Origin: Demequina sp. NBRC 110051
GTDB taxonomy: Bacteria; Actinomycetota; Actinomycetes; Actinomycetales; Demequinaceae
DNA: 64,000 bases
Assembly (NCBI RefSeq): GCF_002090055.1
Contig: NZ_BBRH01000009.1
Coordinates: forward strand, 156,601-220,600
Direction of reading: 5' to 3'
Each line of letters begins with the position of its first letter. The stretch's first letter is position 1. This document shows, one piece after another, positions 1 to 8,903 of this stretch. The position numbers and the translations under genes are program-made. Below the pieces are notes generated by a model, which did no database searches, had not been told where the DNA came from, and worked only from the letters and a program-made list of their open reading frames with translations.

Positions 1-45
1 CCCTTCCGGGGTTTTGTCGCGCCTCCACAACCCTAGGAGGTCCTG

Positions 46-300
46 ATGGACTGGCGCGACCGCGCAGCATGCCTTGACGTCGACGACCCGGAGCTGTTCT
101 TCCCGGTCGGCAACACCGGACCCGCACTCGTGCAGATCGAGAAGGCCAAGACGGTCTGCACCACGTGTGAGGTCCGTGACACCTGCCTGCAATGGGCCAT
201 GGAACACAACCAGGACTCCGGCGTGTGGGGCGGTCTGTCCGAGGACGAGCGCCGCTCGCTCAAGCGCCGCGCCGCCCGCGCGCGCCGCGCAGCCAAGTAA
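46..300 (+). CDS. whiB1: WhiB-family Fe-S transcriptional regulator, WhiB1-like
   Basis: An 84-residue protein with the four WhiB cluster cysteines at C9, C38, C41 and C47 and the GVWGG turn at 59-63, followed by a basic, Arg/Ala-rich tail (about 66-84) that contacts DNA. WhiB proteins carry an NO- and O2-sensitive 4Fe-4S cluster and act with the primary sigma factor. The DPELFFPVGNTGPA stretch and the position next to pdtaS match WhiB1, the essential NO-responsive member of M. tuberculosis. A strong AGGAGG at 35-40 sits five bases before the ATG and fixes the start. The gene converges on pdtaS across a shared hairpin. The promoter lies outside the window. Confidence 0.95.
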   Translation: MDWRDRAACLDVDDPELFFPVGNTGPALVQIEKAKTVCTTCEVRDTCLQWAMEHNQDSGVWGGLSEDERRSLKRRAARARRAAK

Positions 301-311
301 CCCAGCACTTC

Positions 312-353
312 TACGACGAGGGCCCGCAGCAGACGCTGCGGGCCCTCGTCGTA
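312..353. terminator. Bidirectional hairpin between whiB1 and pdtaS
   Basis: A perfect 19-bp GC-rich inverted repeat (arms 312-330 and 335-353, 4-nt loop) lies between the convergent stops of whiB1 and pdtaS. There is no clear T-run on either side, as is common for actinobacterial terminators. Confidence 0.8.
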
Positions 354-364
354 TGTCCGGCCGA

Positions 365-1810
365 CTACTCGCCCACCTGGACGTGGACGTCGACCGCGGA
401 TCCCGTCTCGGTACGGCGCCACACGATCTCGCCTCCCAGTTCGTTCTCGACGAGCGTGCGCACAATCTGGGACCCCAGGCCCGATGGTTCCGCGCTGAGG
501 CCCTTGCCGTCATCCGCGATGACCACCCTCAGCCGCGACTCGTCGGTGCGCTCCGCCGTCACGGTGATGATCCCGTGCTCGCGCCCCTCGAAGCCGTGCT
601 CGACCGCGTTGGTGACAAGTTCGGTCATCACGAGCGCCAGGGACGACGCGTACTGGGCCGGAATCAGCCCAAAGTCACCCTCGCGCAAGAGCTTCACCTG
701 CACGCCGGGCGAGGCAACCTCGGCCGCCATCCTCATGGACCGTCCGGCGAGGTCGTCGAAGTTGACGAGCTCGTCGAGGGTGCCCGACAGCGTCTCGTGC
801 ACTAGCGCGATGGTGGACACGCGGCGCATGGCCTCCGCGAGTGCCTCCTTGGCCTCGGGGGCCTGGACGCGGCGCGACTGTAGCCTCAACAACGCGGCGA
901 CGGTCTGCAGGTTGTTCTTCACGCGGTGGTGAATCTCGCGAATGGTCGCGTCCTTGGTGATGAGCTCACGCTCACGCCGGCGAAGTTCGGACACGTCGCG
1001 GCACAGCAGCACGGCGCCGATGCGCTCGCCGTATTCGGTGACCGGAATGGCGCGAAGCGACAGCGTTGCGCCGTTGGCCTCGACATCGGCGCGCCAGGGC
1101 GCGCGGCCCATCACGACCATCGCAAGGGTCTCGTCGATGTGACCCTTGTCGGTGACCAGTTCGCTCGTCACTCGCGGCAGCGACCTGTTCATCAGCGAAC
1201 CCGTCACACCCAGCCGGTGAAAGCACGACAGCGCATTGGGGCTCGCGTAGGTGACGTGGCCGGCGGCATCGAGCCGCAGCACGCCGTCGCCCACACGCGG
1301 AGCGCCGCGTCGCGAGCCGGTCACCGACATCTGCCTGGGGAACTCTCCCCTGGTAATCATGTGAAGGAGGTCGTCCGCCGCCCCCTTGTAGTTCAGCTCG
1401 AGCCTGCTCGAGGAGCGCGACACCGCCTGCGAGACCTCACGGGTGAGGACGCCTACGGGCTTGCCGTCCATGACGATCGGCAGGGCGTCCTCGCGCACGG
1501 CGTAGGTCTCGTCCCAGCGCGGCTCGCGAGAGGCGGTGATGCCACCCTCGTCGAGGGCGCGCTGCAAGTGAGCGACTCGCCCGGCGGCGGCCATGGTGCC
1601 CACCACGTCGTCCTGGTGCACCGTGGGGCCGGTGGACGGTCGACACTGGGCGACGGCGACAAAGCCGTCCTCGACCTTGCGCCACATCACGAGATCCGCG
1701 AACGACAGGTCCGCGATGATTTGCCAGTCGGCGGTGAGCAGCGCAAGCCACTCCGCCTCGGCCTCGGACAGGGGGCCGTACTTTTCTGCCGTCTCTCTGA
1801 GCGTCGCCAC
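365..1810 (-). CDS. pdtaS: Sensor histidine kinase PdtaS (GAF/PAS/HisKA_2)
   Basis: A 481-residue soluble histidine kinase. Residues about 1-150 form the GAF-like sensor and about 170-280 a PAS domain. The HisKA_2 dimerisation box REIHHRVKNNLQ is at 291-302, the N box ELVTNAVEHGF at 397-407 and the G box DDGKGL at 433-438. No membrane segment is visible. PdtaS is the cytosolic kinase of the PdtaS-PdtaR pathway, whose regulator has an ANTAR RNA-binding output; pdtaR is not in this window. The GTG start is preceded by TAGGCT (1817-1822) with a 6-nt gap, so the mRNA is probably leaderless. Adjacent to whiB1, as in M. tuberculosis. Confidence 0.92.
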   Translation of the reverse strand: MATLRETAEKYGPLSEAEAEWLALLTADWQIIADLSFADLVMWRKVEDGFVAVAQCRPSTGPTVHQDDVVGTMAAAGRVAHLQRALDEGGITASREPRWDETYAVREDALPIVMDGKPVGVLTREVSQAVSRSSSRLELNYKGAADDLLHMITRGEFPRQMSVTGSRRGAPRVGDGVLRLDAAGHVTYASPNALSCFHRLGVTGSLMNRSLPRVTSELVTDKGHIDETLAMVVMGRAPWRADVEANGATLSLRAIPVTEYGERIGAVLLCRDVSELRRRERELITKDATIREIHHRVKNNLQTVAALLRLQSRRVQAPEAKEALAEAMRRVSTIALVHETLSGTLDELVNFDDLAGRSMRMAAEVASPGVQVKLLREGDFGLIPAQYASSLALVMTELVTNAVEHGFEGREHGIITVTAERTDESRLRVVIADDGKGLSAEPSGLGSQIVRTLVENELGGEIVWRRTETGSAVDVHVQVGE

Positions 1811-1816
1811 TCCCCT

Positions 1817-1822
1817 AGCCTA
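1817..1822 (-). promoter_or_regulatory. -10 box of pdtaS, leaderless spacing
   Basis: TAGGCT on the minus strand, 6 nt before the GTG start, so the transcript is predicted to begin at the start codon. Confidence 0.5.
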
Positions 1823-1872
1823 GGCGGCGCCGACGGTCGCGGTAGCCTGGGTCACACCGTCGAAGGGCACGC

Positions 1873-2367
1873 ATGGACATCACACACAGGCACCGGTTCG
1901 ACGCGAGCGTCGACGAGGTCATCGCGATGTTGGCGGACGAGTCATTCGCGCACCTGCGCGGAGCCACCGGCGGCGCTCACGACGGTGGCGCGATTGTCAC
2001 GGGAGGCCCGGACGAGGCCTTTTCCGTGTCGATCAGGCGCACCATCCCGTCCACGACCATTCCGCAAGAGTTTCGCGGGTTCGTGGGCTCGACGCTCACC
2101 GTGAAATACACGGAGGCATGGCAGGCCCCCGGCGGAGACAGCAGGCACGCGACGTTCGCCGTCGAGATCATGGGTGCGCCGGGGCACGCCTCGGGCCGCC
2201 TCGACGTCGCGCCGGACGGCGACGGATCGATCTTCGCCGTCGACGGCTCCGTGTCCGTCAAGGTGCCGCTCTTCGGCGCCATCATCGCGAAGGCCGTCCA
2301 CAACGCTGTGCTGGAGGGCATCAAGGCGGAACTCGCCGACGCCGACGCCTGGCTGGCCGCTCGGTGA
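1873..2367 (+). CDS. DUF2505 (SRPBCC-like) protein
   Basis: A 164-residue protein that matches the actinobacterial DUF2505 pattern: an N-terminal ITHRHRFDASVDEVIAML helix-strand start, an alternating beta-strand core, and a C-terminal amphipathic helix around KAVHNAVLEGIKAELADADAWL. The fold resembles START/SRPBCC lipid- or ligand-binding domains; the ligand is unknown. No signal peptide. A GAAGGG Shine-Dalgarno lies before the ATG. The stop overlaps the GTG of the first crcB gene (GTGA), so the three genes are probably co-translated. No fluoride riboswitch is recognisable in the short leader. Confidence 0.8.
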   Translation: MDITHRHRFDASVDEVIAMLADESFAHLRGATGGAHDGGAIVTGGPDEAFSVSIRRTIPSTTIPQEFRGFVGSTLTVKYTEAWQAPGGDSRHATFAVEIMGAPGHASGRLDVAPDGDGSIFAVDGSVSVKVPLFGAIIAKAVHNAVLEGIKAELADADAWLAAR

Positions 2368-2744
2368 CCCTGCGCCACCCCGTCTTCCTCGTCTTCGTGG
2401 GAGGCATGCTGGGCGGTGGGGTGAGGCTCGCGCTCGACGCCGCCGTGCCGCCATTGGGCGCCCTGCCGTGGGACCTCGTCGTCATCAACGTGGTGGGCTC
2501 TGCGGCGCTGGGCGCGATCGACGGCTACATCGCCGTGCGCGGCGCGCGGTGGTGGTGGCCGCTCGTGGGCACCGGCATGCTGGGCGGCTTCACGACCTTC
2601 TCCTCGATCGCCGCGCTCGAATGGACGTCCGATGCGGGCCCCACGGCGTCGTTGGCGCTGCTGATCGCGACCATGACGGTTGCGGTCGTCGCGGCCGTCG
2701 CAGGCCGCCGGTGGGCGGTCGCCCGTGCGAAGGCCCCCGCATGA
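2364..2744 (+). CDS. crcB: Fluoride channel subunit CrcB/Fluc (first copy)
   Basis: A 126-residue membrane protein with four hydrophobic segments. CrcB signatures are present: GGMLGGGVRLALD near the N terminus, the INVVGSAALGAI segment with its pore Asn, and GTGMLGGFTTFSS before the third helix. Fluc proteins are dual-topology dimers that export fluoride. The chosen GTG start overlaps the preceding stop (GTGA); the longer upstream reading frame is out of register with any recognisable sequence. The final ATGA overlaps the second crcB, giving a tandem pair, typical of Gram-positive bacteria in which two antiparallel homologues form one heterodimeric channel. Confidence 0.93.
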   Translation: MTLRHPVFLVFVGGMLGGGVRLALDAAVPPLGALPWDLVVINVVGSAALGAIDGYIAVRGARWWWPLVGTGMLGGFTTFSSIAALEWTSDAGPTASLALLIATMTVAVVAAVAGRRWAVARAKAPA

Positions 2745-3094
2745 GCGTCGCCCTGTACGCCGGCGCGATGGTCGGCTGCGGCCTCGGTGCAGTGCTGCGC
2801 TACCTTCTGGCCCAGCGCGTCACCGCAGGCACCCTCGCGTGGCACACCATCACCGCGAATACGGTCGCCTCTGCACTCGTGGGCGCGCTTGCTGGACTCA
2901 CCGACGCCCCTGCCGGCGTGATGCTCGTGCTCGGATCCGGTCTGGGTGGCGGCCTGTCGACGTTCTCGACGCTTGCCGTCGATGCCGCCCACCTGTGGGA
3001 GGCCAGCGAGCGCCGGCGTGCGCTGCTGTACCTGGCCGTCACCGGCGTCCTCGGCGTCGCGGCCGCGTGGGCGGGGTGGAGCCTCACTCGCTAG
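2741..3094 (+). CDS. crcB: Fluoride channel subunit CrcB/Fluc (second copy)
   Basis: A 117-residue, four-helix paralogue of the preceding protein. It has GCGLGAVLRYLL, the ITANTVASALVG pore helix and GSGLGGGLSTFSTL. It starts within the ATGA overlap with the first crcB, so 1:1 translation is expected. The two copies differ clearly in sequence, which argues for a heterodimer rather than a recent duplication. It converges on the APC permease, whose stop is only a few bases away. Confidence 0.93.
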   Translation: MSVALYAGAMVGCGLGAVLRYLLAQRVTAGTLAWHTITANTVASALVGALAGLTDAPAGVMLVLGSGLGGGLSTFSTLAVDAAHLWEASERRRALLYLAVTGVLGVAAAWAGWSLTR

Positions 3095-3098
3095 CGGG

Positions 3099-4403
3099 CT
3101 AGAAGGTTACGCGTGGCCGGCGCCGGACCACGAGCGCCACCGCGGGCCAGCCGATGACGGCGCCTCCGATGGCGAAAACCGGCCAGGAGGCCTCCCCGGC
3201 ACCCACGATCGCCACGGCTGCGAGGACCAATGAGCAGGCGAGCCCCAGCAGTGACACGACGGCGGGGATGGCGAGCCCCACCGTGCGTCCGGCCCTGCGC
3301 TGGCGCGCCGCCGCGAGGTTGGCCACCGCGTAATACAGCAGCACGCTCGACGCCGACACGAGCACCAGGCTCGCGCCCTGCGTCCACACCAGTGCGACCG
3401 CCGCGAGCGCGACCACGCCCTCCGCCCGCCACGGCGCACCCGACGCCCCGGTGTGCGCGAGCGCCCGTGGCAGGTCCCCTTCGCGAGCCATGGCCATCGC
3501 GGTGCGCCCCGCTCCTGCCATCACCGCGAGCATCGCTCCGCCTACACTCAGCGAGGCGACCAGCGTCACGACCCACACCGGGACGCCGCCCACGCGGGCC
3601 AGCTGCTCGATGGGGGCGACCTCGCCGGTCGTCATGATCGCGTCGCCGTCGCGGACAACGGCGGCAGTGAGGCGATCTGCACCCAGGCGTACCAGCGCCG
3701 CCGCAACCGCCAGGTACAACGCCACCACCACGGCGAGCGCCAGCAGGATGGCGCGCCCGATGGTGCGCGACGGGTCGCGGACCTCCTCGCCCAGGGTCGC
3801 GATCCTCGCGTACCCCGCGAACGCAAAGAAACACGCCGCCACGGCGACCAAGAAGGTCACGGCAGGTCCGGCATCGGCCGCAAGAACAGGGACGGGAGGC
3901 CCGGCATCGGCCGGCTCCCCCGCCCACGCCAGGGCCACGATCGCGACCAAGGCAACCACGACGACGACGGCGATCACGGTCGCCCCGCGGGCGGTGCGCG
4001 TGATTCCCCGCGCGTTGAGCGCCCACGCCGCCACGACCGCAGCGGTCGCGATGCCTTGTGCATGCCCTGGCAAGACATAGGCGCCCAGCACGGTCGCCCC
4101 CGCCGCGACCGACACGGTCTTGCCCACCACGAACGCGGCGCCGGCCACGTGCCCGGCGAAGGCACCCAACTCGGCACGGCCATAGGCGTAGGCCCCGCCC
4201 GCCACGGGATACCTGGCCGCGAGCTGCGCGGTCGAGAGCGCATTCATGAGCGCGACCGCCGCGGCCGCAAGTACCGCCGCGAGCGCCCACGATCCCGCCG
4301 CGAGGACGTCGACCCACATGTCGGAGAAGACTCCGGCGCCGAGCATCGAGCCGACGCCGATGCCGGTCGCGGACAGCAGGCCGATGCGCCGTTCAGTACT
4401 CAC
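3099..4403 (-). CDS. APC-superfamily amino acid permease
   Basis: A 434-residue inner-membrane protein with about 12 hydrophobic segments. The first helix carries the APC helix-breaking loop ATGIGVGSMLGAGVF (residues about 13-27), which binds the substrate carboxylate and amine. The next helices include AARYPVAGGAYAYGRAELG, the usual APC helix-2/3 region. The family comprises amino acid/polyamine:cation symporters and antiporters; the substrate cannot be assigned. It lies downstream of the initiator tRNA, from which it is separated by a hairpin, and converges on the crcB pair. Confidence 0.85.
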   Translation of the reverse strand: MSTERRIGLLSATGIGVGSMLGAGVFSDMWVDVLAAGSWALAAVLAAAAVALMNALSTAQLAARYPVAGGAYAYGRAELGAFAGHVAGAAFVVGKTVSVAAGATVLGAYVLPGHAQGIATAAVVAAWALNARGITRTARGATVIAVVVVVALVAIVALAWAGEPADAGPPVPVLAADAGPAVTFLVAVAACFFAFAGYARIATLGEEVRDPSRTIGRAILLALAVVVALYLAVAAALVRLGADRLTAAVVRDGDAIMTTGEVAPIEQLARVGGVPVWVVTLVASLSVGGAMLAVMAGAGRTAMAMAREGDLPRALAHTGASGAPWRAEGVVALAAVALVWTQGASLVLVSASSVLLYYAVANLAAARQRRAGRTVGLAIPAVVSLLGLACSLVLAAVAIVGAGEASWPVFAIGGAVIGWPAVALVVRRRPRVTF

Positions 4404-4440
4404 GCAGCGAACCTAGCGGGTTCTGACTCACGGGGAACGA

Positions 4441-4472
4441 CGAAGGCCCGGACCATGTGGTCCGGGCCTTCG
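4441..4472 (-). terminator. Terminator downstream of the initiator tRNA
   Basis: A perfect 14-bp hairpin (arms 4441-4454 and 4459-4472, loop ATGT) lies just 3' of the tRNA gene and ahead of the APC permease start. A short, weak T-rich stretch follows on the minus strand. Confidence 0.85.
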
Positions 4473-4479
4473 TATCTCG

Positions 4480-4553
4480 TAGCGGGGACAGGATTTGAAC
4501 CTGCGACCTCCGGGTTATGAGCCCGGCGAGCTACCGAACTGCTCCACCCCGCG
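4480..4553 (-). tRNA. Initiator tRNA-fMet (CAT)
   Basis: A 74-nt cloverleaf on the minus strand. The anticodon loop is CTCATAA on a stem carrying three consecutive G-C pairs. The first acceptor base is C opposite U72 (unpaired), and the T loop is TTCAAAT. The unpaired 1-72 position and the three G-C pairs are initiator hallmarks. The 3' CCA is not encoded. Confidence 0.97.
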
Positions 4554-4598
4554 TCGGCTTGATTACTCTACCCGACGCGGGGTGATGCACCAAATCGC

Positions 4599-7500
4599 CT
4601 ACTCGGCGGACTGGATTTCCGTGATGCGGTCGTCTGCGGCAATGGCCGCCTCGAGCGCGGCGGCGAGGTCGTCCTGCGCCTCGCCGTAGGCCGCGAAGTC
4701 GCCGTCGGCCAGCGCCGCCTCGCCGTCCTGCAGCGCCTGCTGGGCGTCGGCGAGGGCGGCCTCGAGGTCGGCCTGTGCCGTCGCGATGTCGCGGTCGTCG
4801 GTGCCGCTGGTCGCGGTGGGCTCGGGCTCCGAGGTGGCGGTCTCGGTCGGGGTCGGCTCGGCGGTCGCGGACGGCTCGGGCGTGGGGGTCACGCCAGTGT
4901 CGACATCGGCCTCGTCGGTCACCTCACCTTCGGCGGTGATGGTGTCGGCCTCGTCCACCTCGGGGGCGGCGCCGGGGCCGAACACCTGGTCGAGGGCCTC
5001 CTGGAGGGTGTCGGCGAAGCCGATCTCCTCACCGAAGGACACGAAGACCTTGCGCAGCAGCGGCACACGCGTGCCCTCGGAGGACTGGACGTAGACGGGC
5101 TGCACGTACAGCAGGCCGCCACCGACCGGCAGCGTCAACAGGTTGCCGTTGACCACGTCCGAGTCACCCTGACGCAGCAGGTTCAGCGTGGTTTGCGCGT
5201 CGGAGTCCGCGTTGAAGTTGTTCTGCACCTGACCGGGGCCGGGGATGGTGGTGTCGCGCGGAAGCTCAAGCAGCCTCAGCGTGCCGTAGCCGTCCGCGAC
5301 CTCGCCCTCGGCGTTGCCGGTCTCCGAGTCCACCGCGAGGTAGCCCGTGAGGATGTTGCGGTTGGTCTCACCACCGGGGATGTACGAGCTGTACAGCGAG
5401 AACGTCGGCTCGTCCTGCTCGGGCATCTGCAGCGTCAGGTAGTACGGCGGCTGCAGCGTGGTCTCGCCGACCGTCGGGTCGTTGGGCAGCGTCCACGTGT
5501 CCTGGCCGGAGTAGAAGGCCGAAGCATCGGTCACGTGGTAGCGCTGCAGCTGGTGGCGCTGCACCTGGAACAGCTCCTCGGGGTAGCGCAGGTGGCTCAT
5601 GAGGTCACCGGAGATCTCCGAGATGGGCTGAAGGTTCGTCGGGTAGACGTTCTGCCAGGTCTGCAGCAGCGGATCGTTCTCGTCCCACGCGTACAGCGTC
5701 ACGGAACCGTCGTACGCGTTGACGGTGGCCTTGACGGAGTTGCGCATGTAGTTCAGCACACTCGGAAGCGGCGAGCTGTCCGAGCCCGCAAACAGGGTGC
5801 TCGACTGCAGCGGCGACGCGTACGGGTAGCTGTCGGTCGTGGTGTATCCGTCGACGACCCACACGACCTCGCCGTCGACGACCGCCGGGTAGGTGGTCGA
5901 GTCGAGCTCGAGGTACGGCGCCACGCGCGCGACGCGGTCGAGCGGGTCGCGGTGGTAGAGGATCTGCGACTCGCTGGTGACGCGGTCGGAGAACAGGATC
6001 TGCTCCTCGCCAAACTTGATGGCGTAGAGGATCTTCTCCGCGATGTTGCCGATGCTCGGGCCACCCTCGCCGTCGTAGGTCGTGTTGACCTGGCCGGTGT
6101 TCGAGTCGTCGTCCGGGTAGTCGAGCTCCCACGGGCTGGTGCCCTCGGGGGCGCCCACGATCGAGTAGTCGGGCAGCGTCTGACCGAAGTAGATGCGCGG
6201 CTCGTATTCGCCGAGCTCTCCGGTCGAGGGGATGCCGCCCTGGAAGAAGGCGGGCTGTCCGTCGGAGGTGGTGCGGTTGCCGTAGGCGGCGACCACGCCG
6301 AAGCCGTGCGTGTAGACCGTGTGGTCGTTCACCCAGTTGCGGTTCTCCGCTCCCAGGCCGTCGAGGTCGAGTTCGCGCACCGCGATCACCGTGTCGTTCA
6401 TGGTGCCGTCGATGTCGTAGCGGTCGACCGCCAACTCCTCGGTGAAGTTGTAGTACTGCTTGTTCTGCTGCAGCTGCTGGAACGCCGGCGAGACGATGTT
6501 GGGGTCGAGCAGGCGAATCTGCGCGGTCGTCTCGGCGTCGGCACGCAGCGCGTCGGCCTCCGCCTCGGTGGTCGCGTCGTAAGGCGTGGTCTCGACGTCC
6601 TCGAGCCCATAGGCGGCGAGGGTCGCGTCGATGTTGCGCTGAATGTATTCGGCCTCGAGGTCCTGCGCGTTGGGGTTGACCTGGAAGTTCTGGACGATGG
6701 CCGGGTAGACCCCGCCGATCACCAGCGCCGACAGCACCATGAGCGACACTCCCACAGCGGGAATACGCCAGTCGCCGCGCCAGATGACCACGAGGAACAG
6801 CAGTCCGACCAGCAGCGCGATGCCGAACAGGATGCCCTTGGCCGGCAGGATCGCGTTGACGTCGGTGTAGAGCGCGCCGTAGTACTCCCCCGAATTGTCG
6901 TTCAGCAGCGCGTAGCGGTCGAGCCAGTAGTTCGCGGCGATGCCGATCATCACGAGCAGGCCGGACACGGCGAGCTGAATGCGGGCGCCTCCCGAGGCCA
7001 CGAACTCGCGTCCGCCGCCGGAGATGCCTCCGTACAGGAGGTGGACGAACGCTGCCAGCAGCGTGCACAGGATCGTGATGACGAGCCAGAAGCCGACGAA
7101 GGCCTGCAGCACGGGAAGCGTGAACACGTAGAACGACAGGTCGAGCCCGAACTCCGGGTCGACCTCGCCGAAGGGCACGTGGTTGAACCACGCGAGGACG
7201 TCCTGCCAGCGGGCCGCCATCGCGAAGCCGGCGATCAGCCCGACGAAGATGGGCAGCGCGATCATGATGCCGCGCTCGATGGGCTCGATCTGCTCGCGGT
7301 ACTGGTCGAGCGCGCCGCGGCGCGTACCCGCGGCGGGCCTGACCCGCTTGGCCACCCACAGGGACAGGAACACGGCGCCGCCGGCAAGCACGGCGAAGAT
7401 CACGAACAGCACAATGCGCGCGACCCACTGGGTCCACAGGATGCCCTCGAAGCCCAACTGCTGGTACCAGGCGATCTCGGTCCACACGTTGGCGGCGATC

Positions 7501-7619
7501 ACGGTCGCCACCACGAGGATCGCGACGGCGATGCCGGCGACAAGCAGCGGCGAGCGGCGCCTGGGTGGGACCGGCGACGCGGGGCGTTGCGGGCGGTCAG
7601 GTCGGTCGTCGAACGTCAC
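4599..7619 (-). CDS. UPF0182 family large membrane protein
   Basis: A 1006-residue protein. The N-terminal third holds about seven transmembrane helices, beginning with LLVAGIAVAILVVATVIAAN near residue 25. A large predicted extracytoplasmic domain follows, containing the conserved VNPNAQDLEAEYIQRNIDATLAAYGL region and the WVNDHTVYTHGFGV and EPRIYFGQ signatures. The C terminus is a Pro/Thr/Glu-rich linker and an Ala/Asp/Glu-rich probable coiled coil (about 930-1006). The family is found across actinobacteria and its function is not established. The start is a GTG with AAGGA about 13 nt upstream. It lies directly downstream of ylbL on the same strand, as in mycobacteria. Confidence 0.92.
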   Translation of the reverse strand: MTFDDRPDRPQRPASPVPPRRRSPLLVAGIAVAILVVATVIAANVWTEIAWYQQLGFEGILWTQWVARIVLFVIFAVLAGGAVFLSLWVAKRVRPAAGTRRGALDQYREQIEPIERGIMIALPIFVGLIAGFAMAARWQDVLAWFNHVPFGEVDPEFGLDLSFYVFTLPVLQAFVGFWLVITILCTLLAAFVHLLYGGISGGGREFVASGGARIQLAVSGLLVMIGIAANYWLDRYALLNDNSGEYYGALYTDVNAILPAKGILFGIALLVGLLFLVVIWRGDWRIPAVGVSLMVLSALVIGGVYPAIVQNFQVNPNAQDLEAEYIQRNIDATLAAYGLEDVETTPYDATTEAEADALRADAETTAQIRLLDPNIVSPAFQQLQQNKQYYNFTEELAVDRYDIDGTMNDTVIAVRELDLDGLGAENRNWVNDHTVYTHGFGVVAAYGNRTTSDGQPAFFQGGIPSTGELGEYEPRIYFGQTLPDYSIVGAPEGTSPWELDYPDDDSNTGQVNTTYDGEGGPSIGNIAEKILYAIKFGEEQILFSDRVTSESQILYHRDPLDRVARVAPYLELDSTTYPAVVDGEVVWVVDGYTTTDSYPYASPLQSSTLFAGSDSSPLPSVLNYMRNSVKATVNAYDGSVTLYAWDENDPLLQTWQNVYPTNLQPISEISGDLMSHLRYPEELFQVQRHQLQRYHVTDASAFYSGQDTWTLPNDPTVGETTLQPPYYLTLQMPEQDEPTFSLYSSYIPGGETNRNILTGYLAVDSETGNAEGEVADGYGTLRLLELPRDTTIPGPGQVQNNFNADSDAQTTLNLLRQGDSDVVNGNLLTLPVGGGLLYVQPVYVQSSEGTRVPLLRKVFVSFGEEIGFADTLQEALDQVFGPGAAPEVDEADTITAEGEVTDEADVDTGVTPTPEPSATAEPTPTETATSEPEPTATSGTDDRDIATAQADLEAALADAQQALQDGEAALADGDFAAYGEAQDDLAAALEAAIAADDRITEIQSAE

Positions 7620-7666
7620 GGATGGTGTCCTTGGTCGTCAGCAGCGGCGGGTGGGGTCCAGCGTAA

Positions 7667-8806
7667 TCAGGCAGCGGTGCAGGTGGCCAGCCCGGAGGTA
7701 TCCCCCGCGCCGATGGCCTCGATGGCGGCATAGCCATCGTCGAGATCGTCCACCGCAAAGACGTTCAGGCCGTCGGGGATGTTCCCGACCACCTCGTCAC
7801 AGTTTTCTACGGGCGCGAGAAACCAGTCGGCGCCGGCATCCCTGGCACCGTGCATCTTCATCCGGATGCCACCAATGGGCTCCACGTCGCCGTCGGCGCT
7901 GATCGCGCCGGTGCCGGCCACCAGCGCGCCGCCGAGTTCGTCCTTCTCGGTCAACTTGTCCATGATCGCCAGCGAGAACATGAGCCCCGCGGACGGTCCG
8001 CCCACCTTGTCGATCTGCACCGTGACGTCGATGGGCATCTCGAAGTGGGGCTCCACGTAGATGCCCATGACGGCGTTGCCGGCACCGTCGTCAAGAGTCG
8101 CGAAGGTCGCGTCGGTGCTCGTGCCTTCGCGGTCCACGGTCACCATGACGTCATCGCCGGGAGTGACACGCTCGAGATAGTCGAACAGGTCCGTGTAGGA
8201 GTCGATGGGCTCACCGTCGACGGCGGTGATGACGTCGCCGGGCTCGAGCAACCCGTCGGCGTTCGTGGTGTCGGTGAGCGCCGCAACCTCGATCGTGGCG
8301 GGCACCTCCTGACCCAGCGCGGTGAGCGCGGCAACCGTCGCGGACTCCTGGGACGTCACCCACTGCTGCTGGCTTTCCTGCTCCACCTGCTCGCTGTCCT
8401 CGGGGTCACCGAGCACCGCCTCCTCGGGCTGCACGTAGCGGTCGTCCGCCACCCAGCCGCGCAGGACCTGGCCCAGGGAGAACCATGTCGACGAGCCTCG
8501 CGCCACCGACACGGTCGTGAGCCTCAACTCGCCCGAGGCGTCATACGTCGGGGCGCCCGAGATCTCCACGAGCGCGGCGCCGTCTTCATCCGTGCCGAGC
8601 GTGTCGAACGTGGGGCCTGGCATGCCGATCGCGAAACGCGCGGGCAGGATCGACAGCACCGCGAGAAGTAGGGCCGCCCCCAAGCCGGTGAGGGCGAGGG
8701 TGAAGTCTCGGCGCGCTCCGGGACCGGGCTCCGTCTCGATGGGCGTGAAGGGGTCCGGCTCTGCGGGCGCGAGGGGGTCCGGATCGGTCGTCACGCGACC
8801 CATCAT
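7667..8806 (-). CDS. YlbL-type membrane-anchored PDZ / Lon-like S16 serine protease
   Basis: A 379-residue protein: a short cytoplasmic Pro/Glu-rich tail, one transmembrane helix (about 35-53), a PDZ domain (about 165-245) and a Lon-type proteolytic domain (about 255-360). The Ser-Lys dyad is S272 in KVGGPSAGL and K317 in IGGIRMKM. This architecture matches the YlbL/SdrC family, which degrades envelope or regulatory substrates in Gram-positives; the substrate here is unknown. It is divergent from the DUF2342 metallopeptidase, with only about 100 bases between the starts, and upstream of the UPF0182 gene. Starts at residue 1, 2 or 5 are all possible. Confidence 0.92.
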   Translation of the reverse strand: MMGRVTTDPDPLAPAEPDPFTPIETEPGPGARRDFTLALTGLGAALLLAVLSILPARFAIGMPGPTFDTLGTDEDGAALVEISGAPTYDASGELRLTTVSVARGSSTWFSLGQVLRGWVADDRYVQPEEAVLGDPEDSEQVEQESQQQWVTSQESATVAALTALGQEVPATIEVAALTDTTNADGLLEPGDVITAVDGEPIDSYTDLFDYLERVTPGDDVMVTVDREGTSTDATFATLDDGAGNAVMGIYVEPHFEMPIDVTVQIDKVGGPSAGLMFSLAIMDKLTEKDELGGALVAGTGAISADGDVEPIGGIRMKMHGARDAGADWFLAPVENCDEVVGNIPDGLNVFAVDDLDDGYAAIEAIGAGDTSGLATCTAA

Positions 8807-8903
8807 TGCTCATAGCGAACGCCTCGCCTAACTCGCCCCCGTGCGGGTTACCGTGGACCCGACACTCGCGATGCGCGCGAGCGTCGCGACCTCAGGAGCG
8901 TGC

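Noticed and set aside
1811..1872. Fluoride riboswitch before the DUF2505-crcB genes
   Set aside because: The conserved fluoride aptamer blocks are absent from the short leader.
4495..4689. Small frame beginning NLRPPGYEPGELPNC across the initiator tRNA
   Set aside because: A well-known spurious translation of the tRNA complement.
5193..7733. An 846-codon plus-strand frame opposite the UPF0182 gene
   Set aside because: Low-complexity Val/Arg/Asp composition and exact antisense position to a conserved membrane protein.
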